NCBI GenBank assembly: GCA_002328415.1
Contig: DCXL01000001.1
Coordinates: 1 to 64,000, forward strand
Direction of reading: 5' to 3'
Length of the DNA: 64,000 bases
DNA from: Micavibrio sp. UBA2137
Lineage (GTDB): Bacteria > Pseudomonadota > Alphaproteobacteria > Micavibrionales > Micavibrionaceae
Shown: piece by piece, positions 23,604 through 32,773 of the stretch
How positions within the stretch are numbered: position 1 is the first letter of the stretch
How the letters are laid out: each line of letters begins with the position of its first letter
Position numbers and translations under genes: made by a program
The notes under the pieces: model-generated
What the model was told of the DNA's origin: nothing
The model's database searches: none
Seen by the model: only the letters and a program-made list of their open reading frames with translations

Positions 23604-25046
23604 ATGTCACTCTTTAATGCTTATTTTAAATCGGCCTCGGTTAGCGTTGTCTCAAAATTTATAGCCATTATTGCCAACATCGCGATTTTGTGGCTCAGCG
23701 CTATGATTTTGGAAAAGGATGCGTTTGGGGTTTTCATGGTTGCGCTCGCAACAATCACACTCATTGGCTTACTCATTCCGGGGCCATTTTGCAGTGTGAT
23801 TTTGTATCACGCCTCGCGCCTTAACGATATTCAGGATGGACAAGAAACAGAAAAGCTAATGACAGCACGCGCTCTAGCGTGGGGGTGCCTTTACGCAATT
23901 GGCGCTACTGTCCTGCTAATTGTACTGTCGCCTCTATTAGAGAGACTTTTCCTTCTTTCTGGTTTTGCGTTTTGGCTGGTATCGCTCTCACCCATGCTGT
24001 TTTTAGAGTGCGCACGCCGCATCATTGCCGTGCTTTATCGTGCGCGACAGGATGTTGAAATTTTCATTCTCTATAACGAGATGCTGCCAAATATTTTTAA
24101 AACCCTCTTTTTGCTGTGTGCTTTTATAGCACTCCCTTCGCAAGAGGGCGTGGCGCTGGCCATGAATTTGGCGCTCTTCGTTCCCTTGGCCGCACTTTTT
24201 GCCCGTGGGCCTATCTGGCCGCGTTTGGGTGCGCGTGTCTTTACAAAGTGGGATATTTCATACGCGCTTAAAAATTTATTCACCTATGGTCTGAATCAAC
24301 AATCGCGGGGCTTTGATTTGATTTTGGTGGGCGCGCTTTCTTCGGCGCTGGTTGCGGCAGATTACGCTATTGCTAGCAGATTAGGCCGCTTTTTGCTGAT
24401 TGGAAAACAGGGGCTTTCCCAATTACTTGCCCCACGGATGGGCGCACTTTTTGGTGGAAACAATGTGGCAGTCGCTGCGATGGAATTTTCAATGACGCGT
24501 TTTGTCGGTTTTGCGGTTGCCGTTCTTGGCTCTTTTGGTGTCTTGTTCTTAGGTGAATGGGTCGCTGGCATTTTCTGTGAAACCTGTTCTAACGCCTACC
24601 CAATTTTGCTTGTATTGTCGGCGGCCTTTGTTGTGAACACCGCTTTTGGGTCGCCCGAAGATTACATGACAATGGCGGGCCATGCGGGGTGGAATCTTGC
24701 CATCAGCATAATTTCAACGGCGGCCATGATTGTTGGGTGCTTTATTCTGATCCCGCTCTTTGGCGGGATTGGTGCGGCGCTGGCTGTTCTATTAGCATTT
24801 TTGGTGCGCGGGGTTGGCATGATTGCAACCGTTTATAAACTCGATGACGTTTTACTTGTAAAGCCGCATCAAATCTTGGGCGCGTGTATAATTGCAGGGC
24901 TCTTAATTGCAACCGCGTTTGGATCGTTGGGTGAGGGTGCGTGCTTTTTCCTAACGCTTCTTACAATGCTGATGGTGCGTCCCAAAAAGCAAAGCTTTAC
25001 AATGAATATAAACAGCACTGGTCGCCCCAATAATTTTGACTTATAA
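23604..25046 (+). CDS. Wzx-like polysaccharide flippase
   Basis: A 480-residue MOP-superfamily membrane protein with about 12-14 hydrophobic helices. The N-terminal pattern (SASVSVVSKFIAIIANIAILWLSA, then KDAFGVFMVALATITL) is typical of polysaccharide exporters that flip lipid-linked oligosaccharides to the periplasm. Several charged residues in otherwise hydrophobic helices fit a transport path. It sits three bases after the CorA-like gene and leads into methyltransferase, sulfotransferase and acyltransferase genes on the same strand. This supports a role in building a modified surface polysaccharide. Confidence 0.82.
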   Translation: MSLFNAYFKSASVSVVSKFIAIIANIAILWLSAMILEKDAFGVFMVALATITLIGLLIPGPFCSVILYHASRLNDIQDGQETEKLMTARALAWGCLYAIGATVLLIVLSPLLERLFLLSGFAFWLVSLSPMLFLECARRIIAVLYRARQDVEIFILYNEMLPNIFKTLFLLCAFIALPSQEGVALAMNLALFVPLAALFARGPIWPRLGARVFTKWDISYALKNLFTYGLNQQSRGFDLILVGALSSALVAADYAIASRLGRFLLIGKQGLSQLLAPRMGALFGGNNVAVAAMEFSMTRFVGFAVAVLGSFGVLFLGEWVAGIFCETCSNAYPILLVLSAAFVVNTAFGSPEDYMTMAGHAGWNLAISIISTAAMIVGCFILIPLFGGIGAALAVLLAFLVRGVGMIATVYKLDDVLLVKPHQILGACIIAGLLIATAFGSLGEGACFFLTLLTMLMVRPKKQSFTMNINSTGRPNNFDL

Positions 25047-25055
25047 TCATAGCCC

Positions 25056-25832
25056 ATGACAGCACGTAGCTACACAACACCCCGTTTTCTTCTCCGTGGA
25101 CTTCTTCGTAAGGCGGGGCTGGAGGTCTCAAAATACAGGCCGCGTGGACAAGAAAAATTTCCCGAAGCAATTGAGCAGGGCTTTATTGACCTTTATAAAA
25201 AATATCATGAGTTCTCAATGGTCAAATGGCCTGGGCTTTACACGGCTTACCGCGCGGCAAACTATATCAAGGCGCACAAAATTGAAGGTGACATTGTTGA
25301 GTGCGGTGTTTGGAAGGGTGGTTGCACCGCTATCTTGGCTGAAATACTCAAAGATGAGAAAGCACCGCGCGATTTTTATCTTTATGACACATATGAGGGC
25401 ATGAGCGCACCGACCGAGGTCGATAGAAGCATGTCGACAAATATATCTGCAAACAAACTTTATCATCAATATGACGAGCAATGGTCCGTTGGCTCGCTTG
25501 ATACGGTTAAACAGGTTATGGGCGAAACGGGGTATGAGCCGAGAAAGCTTCACTATGTGAAGGGCAAGGTCGAAGATACTATTCCCAAAACCATACCCAA
25601 GAAGATTGCGCTTCTAAGGCTTGATACAGATTGGTATGAGTCCACAAAGCATGAGCTTGAGCACCTTTATGATCTGCTTGTTCCAGGCGGGGTGCTTATT
25701 ATTGATGATTACGGCTCATGGGCAGGCTCAAAAAAGGCGGTTGAAGAATTTTTTAAGGATAGGCCTATGCCCTTCATGAATTATGATGCACATACCTGTA
25801 ATTTATCAGGCGTGAAAGTTGAGGAGAAATGA
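25056..25832 (+). CDS. TylF/MycF-family methyltransferase
   Basis: A 258-residue SAM-dependent O-methyltransferase resembling TylF (macrocin O-methyltransferase) and relatives found in polysaccharide loci. The SAM-site motif GDIVECGVWKGGCTAILAEIL is near residue 78. A later LLRLDTDWYESTKHELEHLY and PGGVLIIDDYGSWAG hold the acidic metal-binding residues of the family. A sugar substrate is inferred from neighbours, not shown. Its end overlaps the sulfotransferase start by four bases (ATGA), so the two are translationally coupled. Confidence 0.82.
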   Translation: MTARSYTTPRFLLRGLLRKAGLEVSKYRPRGQEKFPEAIEQGFIDLYKKYHEFSMVKWPGLYTAYRAANYIKAHKIEGDIVECGVWKGGCTAILAEILKDEKAPRDFYLYDTYEGMSAPTEVDRSMSTNISANKLYHQYDEQWSVGSLDTVKQVMGETGYEPRKLHYVKGKVEDTIPKTIPKKIALLRLDTDWYESTKHELEHLYDLLVPGGVLIIDDYGSWAGSKKAVEEFFKDRPMPFMNYDAHTCNLSGVKVEEK

Positions 25833-26620
25833 AGCCAGTTTCATTCTTCTATCTCGGCCCACCGAAAACGGCCTCAACCTGGGTATTTGAGTGCCTTAAA
25901 GAGCACCCCCAAATATGTGCAACAGACCATTCCGAAACAAACTTTTTTGATATTCATTTTCATAAAGGCCTAACTTGGTATGATGCATTGTTTCCTAAAT
26001 GTGAGGCCAATCAGATCAGAATTGATTGTACCCCAACCTATATAAATTCCTTGCAGGCGTTAGAGCGCATTCTGGACTATAACCCAGATGCTAAATTTAC
26101 TTATGGTGTTCGCAATCCCGTTGACCGCGCCTTTTCAGGATATTGGCATGTCAAGCGGACGCGCGATATTACTTATGACTTTCACTCAATTATGGATACC
26201 TATGTGTGGTTTCGTGCATGGGTCGAGCCAGGACTTATCTCATCACAGATTGCGTGGCTACAGGATCGCGTAGGCAAGGAAAATTGTAAGCCTATATTCT
26301 TTGATGATCTGAAAGAGGACAAAGAAAAAATGGTCGTCGACCTTTTTGATTTTGTGGGCATTGAAAGTAACTTTACGCCGCAAACCCTCCATACGGCTGT
26401 TAATGTCGCGCGCCCAAAAACCGACTTGCTCTCGCGCCTTTCAAATAAGATGACGCGTCTTGTGCCGGGTTGCGATAAGGTAAGGTTTTTATCAGGTAAG
26501 TCAGCTTACTTAAAAGGCGTCGCCCCCGAATTTCGAACACATTTGAACGAAATCTGTTCACCAGAAATTGAACGCCTGAGTGCGTTAACGGGGCGGGATT
26601 TAAGTTACTGGATAAAATAG
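25829..26620 (+). CDS. Sulfotransferase (PAPS-dependent)
   Basis: A 263-residue protein with both PAPS-binding motifs of the sulfotransferase superfamily: the 5'-phosphosulfate loop LGPPKTASTWVFECL near residue 9 and the 3'-phosphate motif YGVRNPVDRAFSGYW near residue 93. DFHSIMD and FFDDLKED are also in family positions. It would transfer sulfate from PAPS to an acceptor, most likely a sugar of the local polysaccharide, though this is inferred from neighbours. It is coupled to the upstream methyltransferase and 22 bases from the acyltransferase. Confidence 0.83.
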   Translation: MKPVSFFYLGPPKTASTWVFECLKEHPQICATDHSETNFFDIHFHKGLTWYDALFPKCEANQIRIDCTPTYINSLQALERILDYNPDAKFTYGVRNPVDRAFSGYWHVKRTRDITYDFHSIMDTYVWFRAWVEPGLISSQIAWLQDRVGKENCKPIFFDDLKEDKEKMVVDLFDFVGIESNFTPQTLHTAVNVARPKTDLLSRLSNKMTRLVPGCDKVRFLSGKSAYLKGVAPEFRTHLNEICSPEIERLSALTGRDLSYWIK

Positions 26621-26642
26621 AATTAAAAGAAAGAAATAACTC

Positions 26643-27152
26643 ATGCGCGCAAAACACTTACCACCACTTAAAAAGGCCTCTTATATTGTTTTATATATTA
26701 TTGACCACCTGATGCGGGCATTGCGTAAGCTCTATGTGCATTTGTCCGTGCGTAAGTGTGGTGAAAATTTGCGTGTCTTTGGACGCCTCTCAATGTCTGG
26801 CCATCATAATATTATCATTGGCGATCGATGCGCGTTTAACGAGGGCGTTATGTTGGTTGCCCCGCGCGCTGAAATAATTATGGGGGATGATGTTGTGTTG
26901 TCACCCCATGTTCTTGTCACAACAGACAGCTTAAAGCATGACACAAAAACGCTTCCCTTTCCTCACATCAGCAAACCCATCACAATAAAGGACGGCGCTT
27001 GGGTCGGTGCGGGCGCTACTATTCTGCAAGGCGTGACTATTGGCAAAGATGCGGTTGTTGCGGCTGGTGCCGTTGTGCGTGAAGACGTTCCCGCTGGTTC
27101 ACTTGTTGCGGGCGTGCCAGCGAAAGTCAAGCGGATGCGCGCGGAAGATTAG
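26643..27152 (+). CDS. Hexapeptide-repeat acyltransferase
   Basis: A 169-residue left-handed beta-helix transferase (maltose O-acetyltransferase/WcaF-like), trimeric in known members. Hexapeptide repeats run from about residue 50 to the end (IIIGDRCAFNEGVM, GAWVGAGATILQGVTIGKDAVVAAG), closed by the usual VAGVPAKVKR. The catalytic histidine may be the one in DSLKHD or PFPHISK. It probably acetylates a sugar in the surface polysaccharide made by the preceding genes. Its 3' end overlaps the convergent ligase/polymerase gene by 26 bases. Confidence 0.85.
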   Translation: MRAKHLPPLKKASYIVLYIIDHLMRALRKLYVHLSVRKCGENLRVFGRLSMSGHHNIIIGDRCAFNEGVMLVAPRAEIIMGDDVVLSPHVLVTTDSLKHDTKTLPFPHISKPITIKDGAWVGAGATILQGVTIGKDAVVAAGAVVREDVPAGSLVAGVPAKVKRMRAED

Positions 27153-28422
27153 AGCCCTTCTTTAACTGCGCCGCACCGCCTAAAGCAAGGCCCAGCAAAA
27201 GCCACAGGTATCTTGCATACAAAATGTGGTGTACCTGCGAATAAAGCGCAAAGAAAACAAGAACAATTAAGAGAGAATCTGTTAGGGCAGAACGGTAGCG
27301 CCTTAGACCAACTGCGATTGAAATAAATAACCCTCCAAATGCAAGGGCACCAAGCGCTCCCATCTCAGTTAAAATCCAAAGCGCAGAATTATCAATTTGA
27401 TCAAAGGCCTTGCCGTAGCGCTGCGGCTTACCAGAGTATTTTTCTTCCTGTTCTATTAAGAAGCCGCCAAGCCCCGTGCCTGCGATTTTGTTTTCTCGCC
27501 ACAAAGCGAGTGCGTCATCAACAACGCGGAGGCGCAATTGATCAGAACCCGCCCCTTCAAAAACATGTTGTGTTCTGCGGATTTGGTTTTCTCGCAATAC
27601 GATGTTTTTATTTGTCTGATAAAACCCTGTTAAAAGAATAGCTGAAAGCATAAGTGGCAGAATAATGAGCTTTAACGATTTTCCTTTCAGATAAAAAACC
27701 CCTACGAGTATCGTTAAAATAAGGAGTATCCATCCTGCGCGGGATCCATTAAAAATCGCAATAAACGGAATACATAACCAGAAAAACGCAAAAACTCCAT
27801 CGCTTAAAAAGGCGCTTTTGTATGACTTGAAAACCGTACACAGGGCAAGCATTGAAACAAATAAAAACGCATAAGCATTGCGATTGCCCATAAACCCAGA
27901 CAGGGCATCGTAATCCTCTTTTCCGACATCTATAAAACTTTTGTTGAGCTCAAAGAGAAAATATTTTCCGAGAAAAAATATTACTGAGAGAAGAAAAAAA
28001 AGCGCGAAAATTTTTATCGCCCTATCGCGCCCCTCACTTGAAATATTTTGCGCGAACCAGCCCCCTAGGTAACAGTAAGAAACCAAGATAAACCAGCCCA
28101 AACCACGATTTAGCAGGGCCCAATTGCTAATCTCCCCATAATTCAAATATACTGTTAAGAGGCCTAGAATAATTGACGCGCTAGCCAGAATGAGAGCGAG
28201 CGTAAAATAAGGCGCGTGCCATTTTGGAAAAACAGATTGTTTCTTAATTAGTGTGTAGAGGACGAAGAGCCCTGCAAGGGGTAAAAATAAGTCAGAGAGC
28301 GTAATTCGCAACCCCATATAGTCTGCGCCTTGCCCAAGAAGCACCTGAATTTGCGCACCAATAAAGATGAGCACAGCAAAGCCCAGCGAGGCACGCTCTA
28401 AATTAAGATCCTTCGGAAACAT
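27127..28422 (-). CDS. O-antigen ligase/polymerase-like membrane protein
   Basis: A 431-residue integral membrane protein with about 11-12 hydrophobic helices and one large periplasmic loop. The Wzy_C/O-antigen ligase features are GFMGNRNAYAFLFVSML near residue 170, FNGSRAGWILLILTI, and a loop containing RLRVVDDALALWRENKIAGTGLGGF. Such proteins either polymerise repeat units (Wzy) or join glycans to a lipid or protein (WaaL, PglL), and sequence alone does not decide. It overlaps the start of the next gene upstream by 20 bases, and converges on the acyltransferase. Confidence 0.8.
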   Translation of the reverse strand: MFPKDLNLERASLGFAVLIFIGAQIQVLLGQGADYMGLRITLSDLFLPLAGLFVLYTLIKKQSVFPKWHAPYFTLALILASASIILGLLTVYLNYGEISNWALLNRGLGWFILVSYCYLGGWFAQNISSEGRDRAIKIFALFFLLSVIFFLGKYFLFELNKSFIDVGKEDYDALSGFMGNRNAYAFLFVSMLALCTVFKSYKSAFLSDGVFAFFWLCIPFIAIFNGSRAGWILLILTILVGVFYLKGKSLKLIILPLMLSAILLTGFYQTNKNIVLRENQIRRTQHVFEGAGSDQLRLRVVDDALALWRENKIAGTGLGGFLIEQEEKYSGKPQRYGKAFDQIDNSALWILTEMGALGALAFGGLFISIAVGLRRYRSALTDSLLIVLVFFALYSQVHHILYARYLWLLLGLALGGAAQLKKGSNLPRASA

Positions 28423-29380
28423 CTATTTCCTGCCCTTTGAGTGTTTCGACAAGCTTATGCTCGGCTTGTCTTGTTATAAACCAGGCCGGTACGCCAACAA
28501 TGGCTGCCGCCAAAAGGCTGCAAAAGCCTATTTGAAGTGAAATTACAAAGGCGTTCTCTGCGCTGATACCGATAATGCCAAGCCCATATACAAAAGCACC
28601 CTCACGCACACCCCAGCCCGCAATGCTGATGGGGAGACTGGCAACAAGCGCTATCATCGGGAGCACCGCCAGAAGAGCAATAAGAGAGATTTCTGTGATA
28701 GTGCCGTTTATAAGGAAGTAGGTTGCGATAAAATAAGTACATTGCGCCACAACACTAATGATCAAAATACTGAGCACTATCCAAGGATTTTCTGAAAGCC
28801 TGAGCATATATTTGAGAGAGGCTTTAAGCTGACGGTTAGAGTTAAAGATTTTGAAGTTGCTGAATTTTCGAACAAGTAAAAAGAAAAGAAGGGCCACCGC
28901 AAAACCAGAAAAAAGAAGAAAGAAAAGAAGTGCGACTTCTGTGTCGACCTCAATATCACCGTAGGGCAAAAAGGCGGCAGCTAGTAACACAAGTGCAAGT
29001 AGCGTCATGCAGCGGTCAATCAAGCTTGCGCCAACAGCGAAGACAAGAGATATGCCTTCCTCCTTGGCTGTTAACCAGACGCGTGTCAGTAGGCCACCAA
29101 TTCCACCAAAGAACAAATAGGCGCCCACGAGGCTGGCAAAGGTCACTTTGACCGCTTTTTTAAATGATATTTTTCCACGACCAGTGTTCACAATGATGCG
29201 CCACCGTAGCGAGAGAAAGAGCGTTTGTAGAATAAAAAGTAATGTCAAAAGCACAATAAGATCAAGACGTACGTTTTGTACCGACTCATGCATTGCATCC
29301 AGGTCGAGTTTAAAGGAGAGTGCTACAAAAATAAGTATCGTCGCTAGCAGCTTGGCCAGCATAATGTTTCGTTTAGTCAT
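28403..29380 (-). CDS. UPF0104/AglD-like membrane protein (LPG synthase TM-type)
   Basis: A 325-residue membrane protein with 7-8 hydrophobic helices of the flippase-like/lysylphosphatidylglycerol synthase transmembrane family. Typical motifs are SLRWRIIV near residue 60, FFGGIGGLLTRVWLTAKEE, and SIAGWGVREGAFVYGLGIIG. Family members include archaeal AglD and the N-terminal half of MprF. There is no C-terminal aminoacyltransferase domain, so it is not a complete MprF. It probably moves or assembles a lipid-linked intermediate for the nearby glycan genes. It is coupled to the ligase/polymerase-like gene (20-base overlap). Confidence 0.78.
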   Translation of the reverse strand: MTKRNIMLAKLLATILIFVALSFKLDLDAMHESVQNVRLDLIVLLTLLFILQTLFLSLRWRIIVNTGRGKISFKKAVKVTFASLVGAYLFFGGIGGLLTRVWLTAKEEGISLVFAVGASLIDRCMTLLALVLLAAAFLPYGDIEVDTEVALLFFLLFSGFAVALLFFLLVRKFSNFKIFNSNRQLKASLKYMLRLSENPWIVLSILIISVVAQCTYFIATYFLINGTITEISLIALLAVLPMIALVASLPISIAGWGVREGAFVYGLGIIGISAENAFVISLQIGFCSLLAAAIVGVPAWFITRQAEHKLVETLKGQEIDVSEGS

Positions 29381-29401
29381 GTCGGCCTTGCACGCGAATT
29401 T

Positions 29402-30748
29402 TTATGTTTTCTTTTCAGTCAGTCCCAAGATGTCTGAGATGGATTTCTCCCCAAGGGCCTGACGCCTGCTTTTTTCAACGCGTGCCAAAAGATTTTTTAC
29501 GGGCACACTGTTTTGTGCAGAGGGAATATCTAAACCTTGGAAATGACCATAGCTTTCTAGCGCCTCATAAACAAGCATGATATTCGAGCTTGAGAAAGAG
29601 ACACCCGGATGCCATCTCAGGCTGTCTTCTTCTGTGTTAATGATAAGGCCTGCCTCTTTAAGTGTATTGAGGATTTTCTCCATAATTTCGCCCGGTGCAT
29701 TTATTTTGTCTGCCAACCAATCAGTTGTCGGAGCCTCCTTGGAAAGACTGTTATGTGCTGCTCCAATATAATAAATGGCATTAAGTCCATAAGCTTCAAT
29801 AAGGCGCGGCGGTATGGCCAAGCTTGAACGATATCGCGCAATAAAATTTGGATTTTGGACGTAAAAGGAAATATTGGCGCCTATAAGTACAACAAGCCAG
29901 CCAATATAAATCCAAATCATAAATAAAATCAGCGTTGCAAAGGCAGCATAGATAGCAACATAACTACTTGCATTGGCAACAAACGATGAAAAGAGGAAGC
30001 CCATAAATTTCCAAATAAGTGCAGCAAACAACCCGCCGATAAGTGCGGGGTAAAAGCGCACTTGCGTATTGGGCATCAACATGTAGGCAAAGGCAAAGCC
30101 AATCGCAAGAACGACCCACGGCACAAAGACGGCACCTGTGTTTAAAATGGGCGCTAGGAAAAACGAATTTTCAAGCGAGGCGATAAAGGTTGATTTTCTA
30201 ACCAACGCTGTTGCCCCAGTGGAAAGAAAGATAGCCAAAGGTCCGACAAATAAAACGGTGAGGTAATCACTAACGCGGCGCGCCATAGAGCGCCCCTTGC
30301 CCACGCGCCATATGGCATTAAACGACCATTCAATTTTCTGCATAAGCGCAATGACAGAATAGATAAGCAACCCCAAGCCAATAACGCCTAAAACACCAAC
30401 CTCCACATTATCGACGAACCCAATAATTTTCTCTGTAATCTCGGCACTCTGTTGTTGCCCTAACCCTGAAAGAGCATGTTGCAGGGCGGGCTCAATCTGG
30501 TTTGTAACGCCCAGCCCCTTTAATACAGAAAAACTAATGGCAAGTAAGGGAACGATTGTAATAAGGGTTGTGTAAACAAGGCTCATGGCGCGAAGCGAAA
30601 ATTGCCTGTCCATGACATCGCGCGTGACCGCATAAAAAACCCGAAATGTGTTGTGAAGCTTGCGCGCAATCCAGGGCGCTTCATGCATATCTTTTTTGAC
30701 GAAAGCTAGCAGTTTATCTGAATAGGCTTTTAAATATTTGTTACTCAT
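29402..30748 (-). CDS. YihY/BrkB-family inner-membrane protein
   Basis: A 448-residue protein of the YihY (UPF0761, formerly RNase BN) family. Six or so membrane helices span residues 45-300, with the family motifs LRAMSLVYTTLITIVPLLAISFS near the start and YAAFATLILFMIWIYIGWLVVLIGANI. The last 140 residues are soluble and look like a winged-helix-like region (TDWLADKINAPGEIMEKILNTLKEAG), an arrangement seen in some proteobacterial members. Its function is not established; the RNase BN assignment of the family was withdrawn. The ATG overlaps the mltA stop by four bases. Confidence 0.88.
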   Translation of the reverse strand: MSNKYLKAYSDKLLAFVKKDMHEAPWIARKLHNTFRVFYAVTRDVMDRQFSLRAMSLVYTTLITIVPLLAISFSVLKGLGVTNQIEPALQHALSGLGQQQSAEITEKIIGFVDNVEVGVLGVIGLGLLIYSVIALMQKIEWSFNAIWRVGKGRSMARRVSDYLTVLFVGPLAIFLSTGATALVRKSTFIASLENSFFLAPILNTGAVFVPWVVLAIGFAFAYMLMPNTQVRFYPALIGGLFAALIWKFMGFLFSSFVANASSYVAIYAAFATLILFMIWIYIGWLVVLIGANISFYVQNPNFIARYRSSLAIPPRLIEAYGLNAIYYIGAAHNSLSKEAPTTDWLADKINAPGEIMEKILNTLKEAGLIINTEEDSLRWHPGVSFSSSNIMLVYEALESYGHFQGLDIPSAQNSVPVKNLLARVEKSRRQALGEKSISDILGLTEKKT

Positions 30749-31968
30749 TTGAGAAGCTCCCCGCTTTGAATATCATCAAATGTAACAAATTTCGGCAGGA
30801 TGAGCCACATTTGACCCTTGGCCTTCATATTGCCCGCAATTTCCTCTGCGCGCACTCCGTGACCCCAAAACACGTCACCGCGTACAGCACCTTTGATGGC
30901 GCCGCCTGTATCTTGTCCAACCATGAGTTGGGAGAAGCTTTTCATATCCCCCAAGCCATCCATATTTGCATTGACCCATATTGGAAGTCCGTAAGGATAA
31001 AGCCCGTGGTCGATGGCAAGCGAGGCCTGTGGTGTTACAATAACACCCTCCCCACCTTGCGCGCCGTCCAAACCGGTTTCCTGAAAAAAGACGTAGGATT
31101 TATTACTGTTCATAATAGTTATGGCACGGCTTGGATTTGCTTCAAGCCACGCACGAATTGTTTGGAGCGAAACTAGTTCCCTTGGAATTTCACCCATCTC
31201 AATAAGTGTTTTGCCAATAGCTGTATAGACATGCCCGTTCTGTCCTGCATATCCCACACGAATTTCCTCGCCTGTATCCAGAGTGACTACGCCTGACCCT
31301 TGTATCTCGAGGAAGAAGGCATCGACAGGATTGTCAACCCACAGAAGCGCCGCATCACCATTATAGTTGAGAGCCCCGCTTTCAATAGAGGCACGGTCTG
31401 GATAAGGAATAAGCTGGTCTGCTTCGCTCACTTTTCCTGCGATGCGTTGCCCGCGCAATTCTTCTCTGAAATCTCCCAGATTAACCATAACCAAATCATC
31501 AGGGCGCGAACGTAGCTTAACAGTGTAAGTGTCGCTTTGCGTGCGCGACCCGTTTAATTCTGGTTCGTAATAGCCGGTGAACAATCCGTCCCCTTTCCCT
31601 TGATTGCTGCTCACATGAAAGGGGATAAAATTTTGTTCAACCCATGACTTTACTGTGTTTGAGGAACTGGTTGCAGGACGTGTGTTACAAATATTTAGCC
31701 ATTGCGAAACTTTACCCCAGCCAGCATCTTTACCAAAATTTGCGTCTAGAGGTTTTCGTGCAAGTCTGTCGCAGGTTTTGGAAAACGCTTCAAGAAAGAG
31801 GCCATAATCGCCTGCGCCCCAATTTGCAACATCTCCATAGCTGACTTGTTTGGCTTGAAAGGATGGTGTGGGGGCGTGTTTTTCTTTCGGCTTTTCTAGC
31901 TCATTATCACATCCAGAAAGGATTATAACTGAACATATCAGGCAGAAGCGGGCAAGCGAGCCAATCAT
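30745..31968 (-). CDS. mltA: Membrane-bound lytic murein transglycosylase A
   Basis: Outer-membrane lipoprotein that cleaves peptidoglycan glycan strands, forming 1,6-anhydro ends. The protein has 407 residues with lipobox LSGC (Cys about residue 20). The MltA fold is marked by GLFTGYYEPELNGS, the 3D domain shows QDTGGAIKGAVRGDVFWG with the catalytic aspartates, and HGVRAEEIAGNMKAKG follows. I chose the ATG at 31968, four bases after the stop of the Tim44-like gene. An open frame continues upstream but is the antisense-like shadow of that gene. This Tim44-mltA order is common in alphaproteobacteria. Confidence 0.94.
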   Translation of the reverse strand: MIGSLARFCLICSVIILSGCDNELEKPKEKHAPTPSFQAKQVSYGDVANWGAGDYGLFLEAFSKTCDRLARKPLDANFGKDAGWGKVSQWLNICNTRPATSSSNTVKSWVEQNFIPFHVSSNQGKGDGLFTGYYEPELNGSRTQSDTYTVKLRSRPDDLVMVNLGDFREELRGQRIAGKVSEADQLIPYPDRASIESGALNYNGDAALLWVDNPVDAFFLEIQGSGVVTLDTGEEIRVGYAGQNGHVYTAIGKTLIEMGEIPRELVSLQTIRAWLEANPSRAITIMNSNKSYVFFQETGLDGAQGGEGVIVTPQASLAIDHGLYPYGLPIWVNANMDGLGDMKSFSQLMVGQDTGGAIKGAVRGDVFWGHGVRAEEIAGNMKAKGQMWLILPKFVTFDDIQSGELLK

Positions 31969-31972
31969 TTTA

Positions 31973-32692
31973 TTACGAGGCGTCTGGGATGGGTGTTTTA
32001 ACGGGCTCAACCTCGCCATCATCAGTTGCCAGAACCGTCCATGTTGGATCTTTGGATTTGATGTCACGCCCGAATGTCCACAAATCTGCCATTTCGGTAA
32101 TGTGATCAGGGTGGCCCGCAATAATCTCGCCATCTGCGTCATAGGTGACCATTGTTTCCTCGGCAAAGATACGGAAGGTAATCTGTGCCATGTTGCCTTT
32201 GACGCCTGCGTCCACAACATCAGCCTTAAGAACAGCGTGAATTTCTGTTTCAACGCGCTCACCAGCCTTTTCGCGTGCATCAATCGCACCTGCAAAGGCC
32301 TTGTAAACAGAGGGTGAAAGCAAATCGGACAATGTTTCCTTGTCACCTTCGGCAAAGGCTTCAACAATAATAGAAAACGCATCCTTCGCATTTTGTGTAA
32401 AATTGCGCGCTTCAAAAAAGCGGTCTTTTTTTGCAATCTCTTCAATTCCTGATTTCGCAGACTCATTTTCAAACGTGAAAAATGCAGTAGGGTCCTGCAC
32501 TGTATCATCACTTGCTTGTGCCAAAGGCGTAGATACTGCCGAGGCTGTCTTTTGTTTTGAATTATCCTGCGCATAAGGGTTGGGCCGCGTTTTCTCATCT
32601 CCATGACGCGTGCCAAGTGTGTTGCGTAGCCAGATGACCAATACAACAGCAATAATGATATATATGAAAAGATCGGCTGGAATTTCACCCAT
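31973..32692 (-). CDS. Tim44-like (TimA) protein
   Basis: A 239-residue protein with an N-terminal membrane anchor (ADLFIYIIIAVVLVIWLRN) and a C-terminal Tim44-like domain (residues about 90-235). The domain begins FFEARNFTQNAKDAFSIIVEAFAEGDKETLSDLLS and ends DLWTFGRDIKSKDPTWTV. It is the alphaproteobacterial counterpart of mitochondrial Tim44; a role in membrane protein insertion or envelope assembly has been proposed but its exact job is unclear. It precedes mltA and is divergent from secB with 81 bases between starts. Confidence 0.92.
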   Translation of the reverse strand: MGEIPADLFIYIIIAVVLVIWLRNTLGTRHGDEKTRPNPYAQDNSKQKTASAVSTPLAQASDDTVQDPTAFFTFENESAKSGIEEIAKKDRFFEARNFTQNAKDAFSIIVEAFAEGDKETLSDLLSPSVYKAFAGAIDAREKAGERVETEIHAVLKADVVDAGVKGNMAQITFRIFAEETMVTYDADGEIIAGHPDHITEMADLWTFGRDIKSKDPTWTVLATDDGEVEPVKTPIPDAS

Positions 32693-32773
32693 TGTGCTTC
32701 TATCCTTTAGTTCCTATAGTCATACAAATTAACAACATAGCTTTATATCAAAGAAGTTCAAAGAGGAAACTAT

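Noticed and set aside
30745..32688. A 647-codon leftward open frame covering mltA and the Tim44-like gene
   Set aside because: Only the last 407 codons look like protein (MltA). The first 240 codons overlap the Tim44-like gene in another frame and are rich in residues expected from shadow reading.
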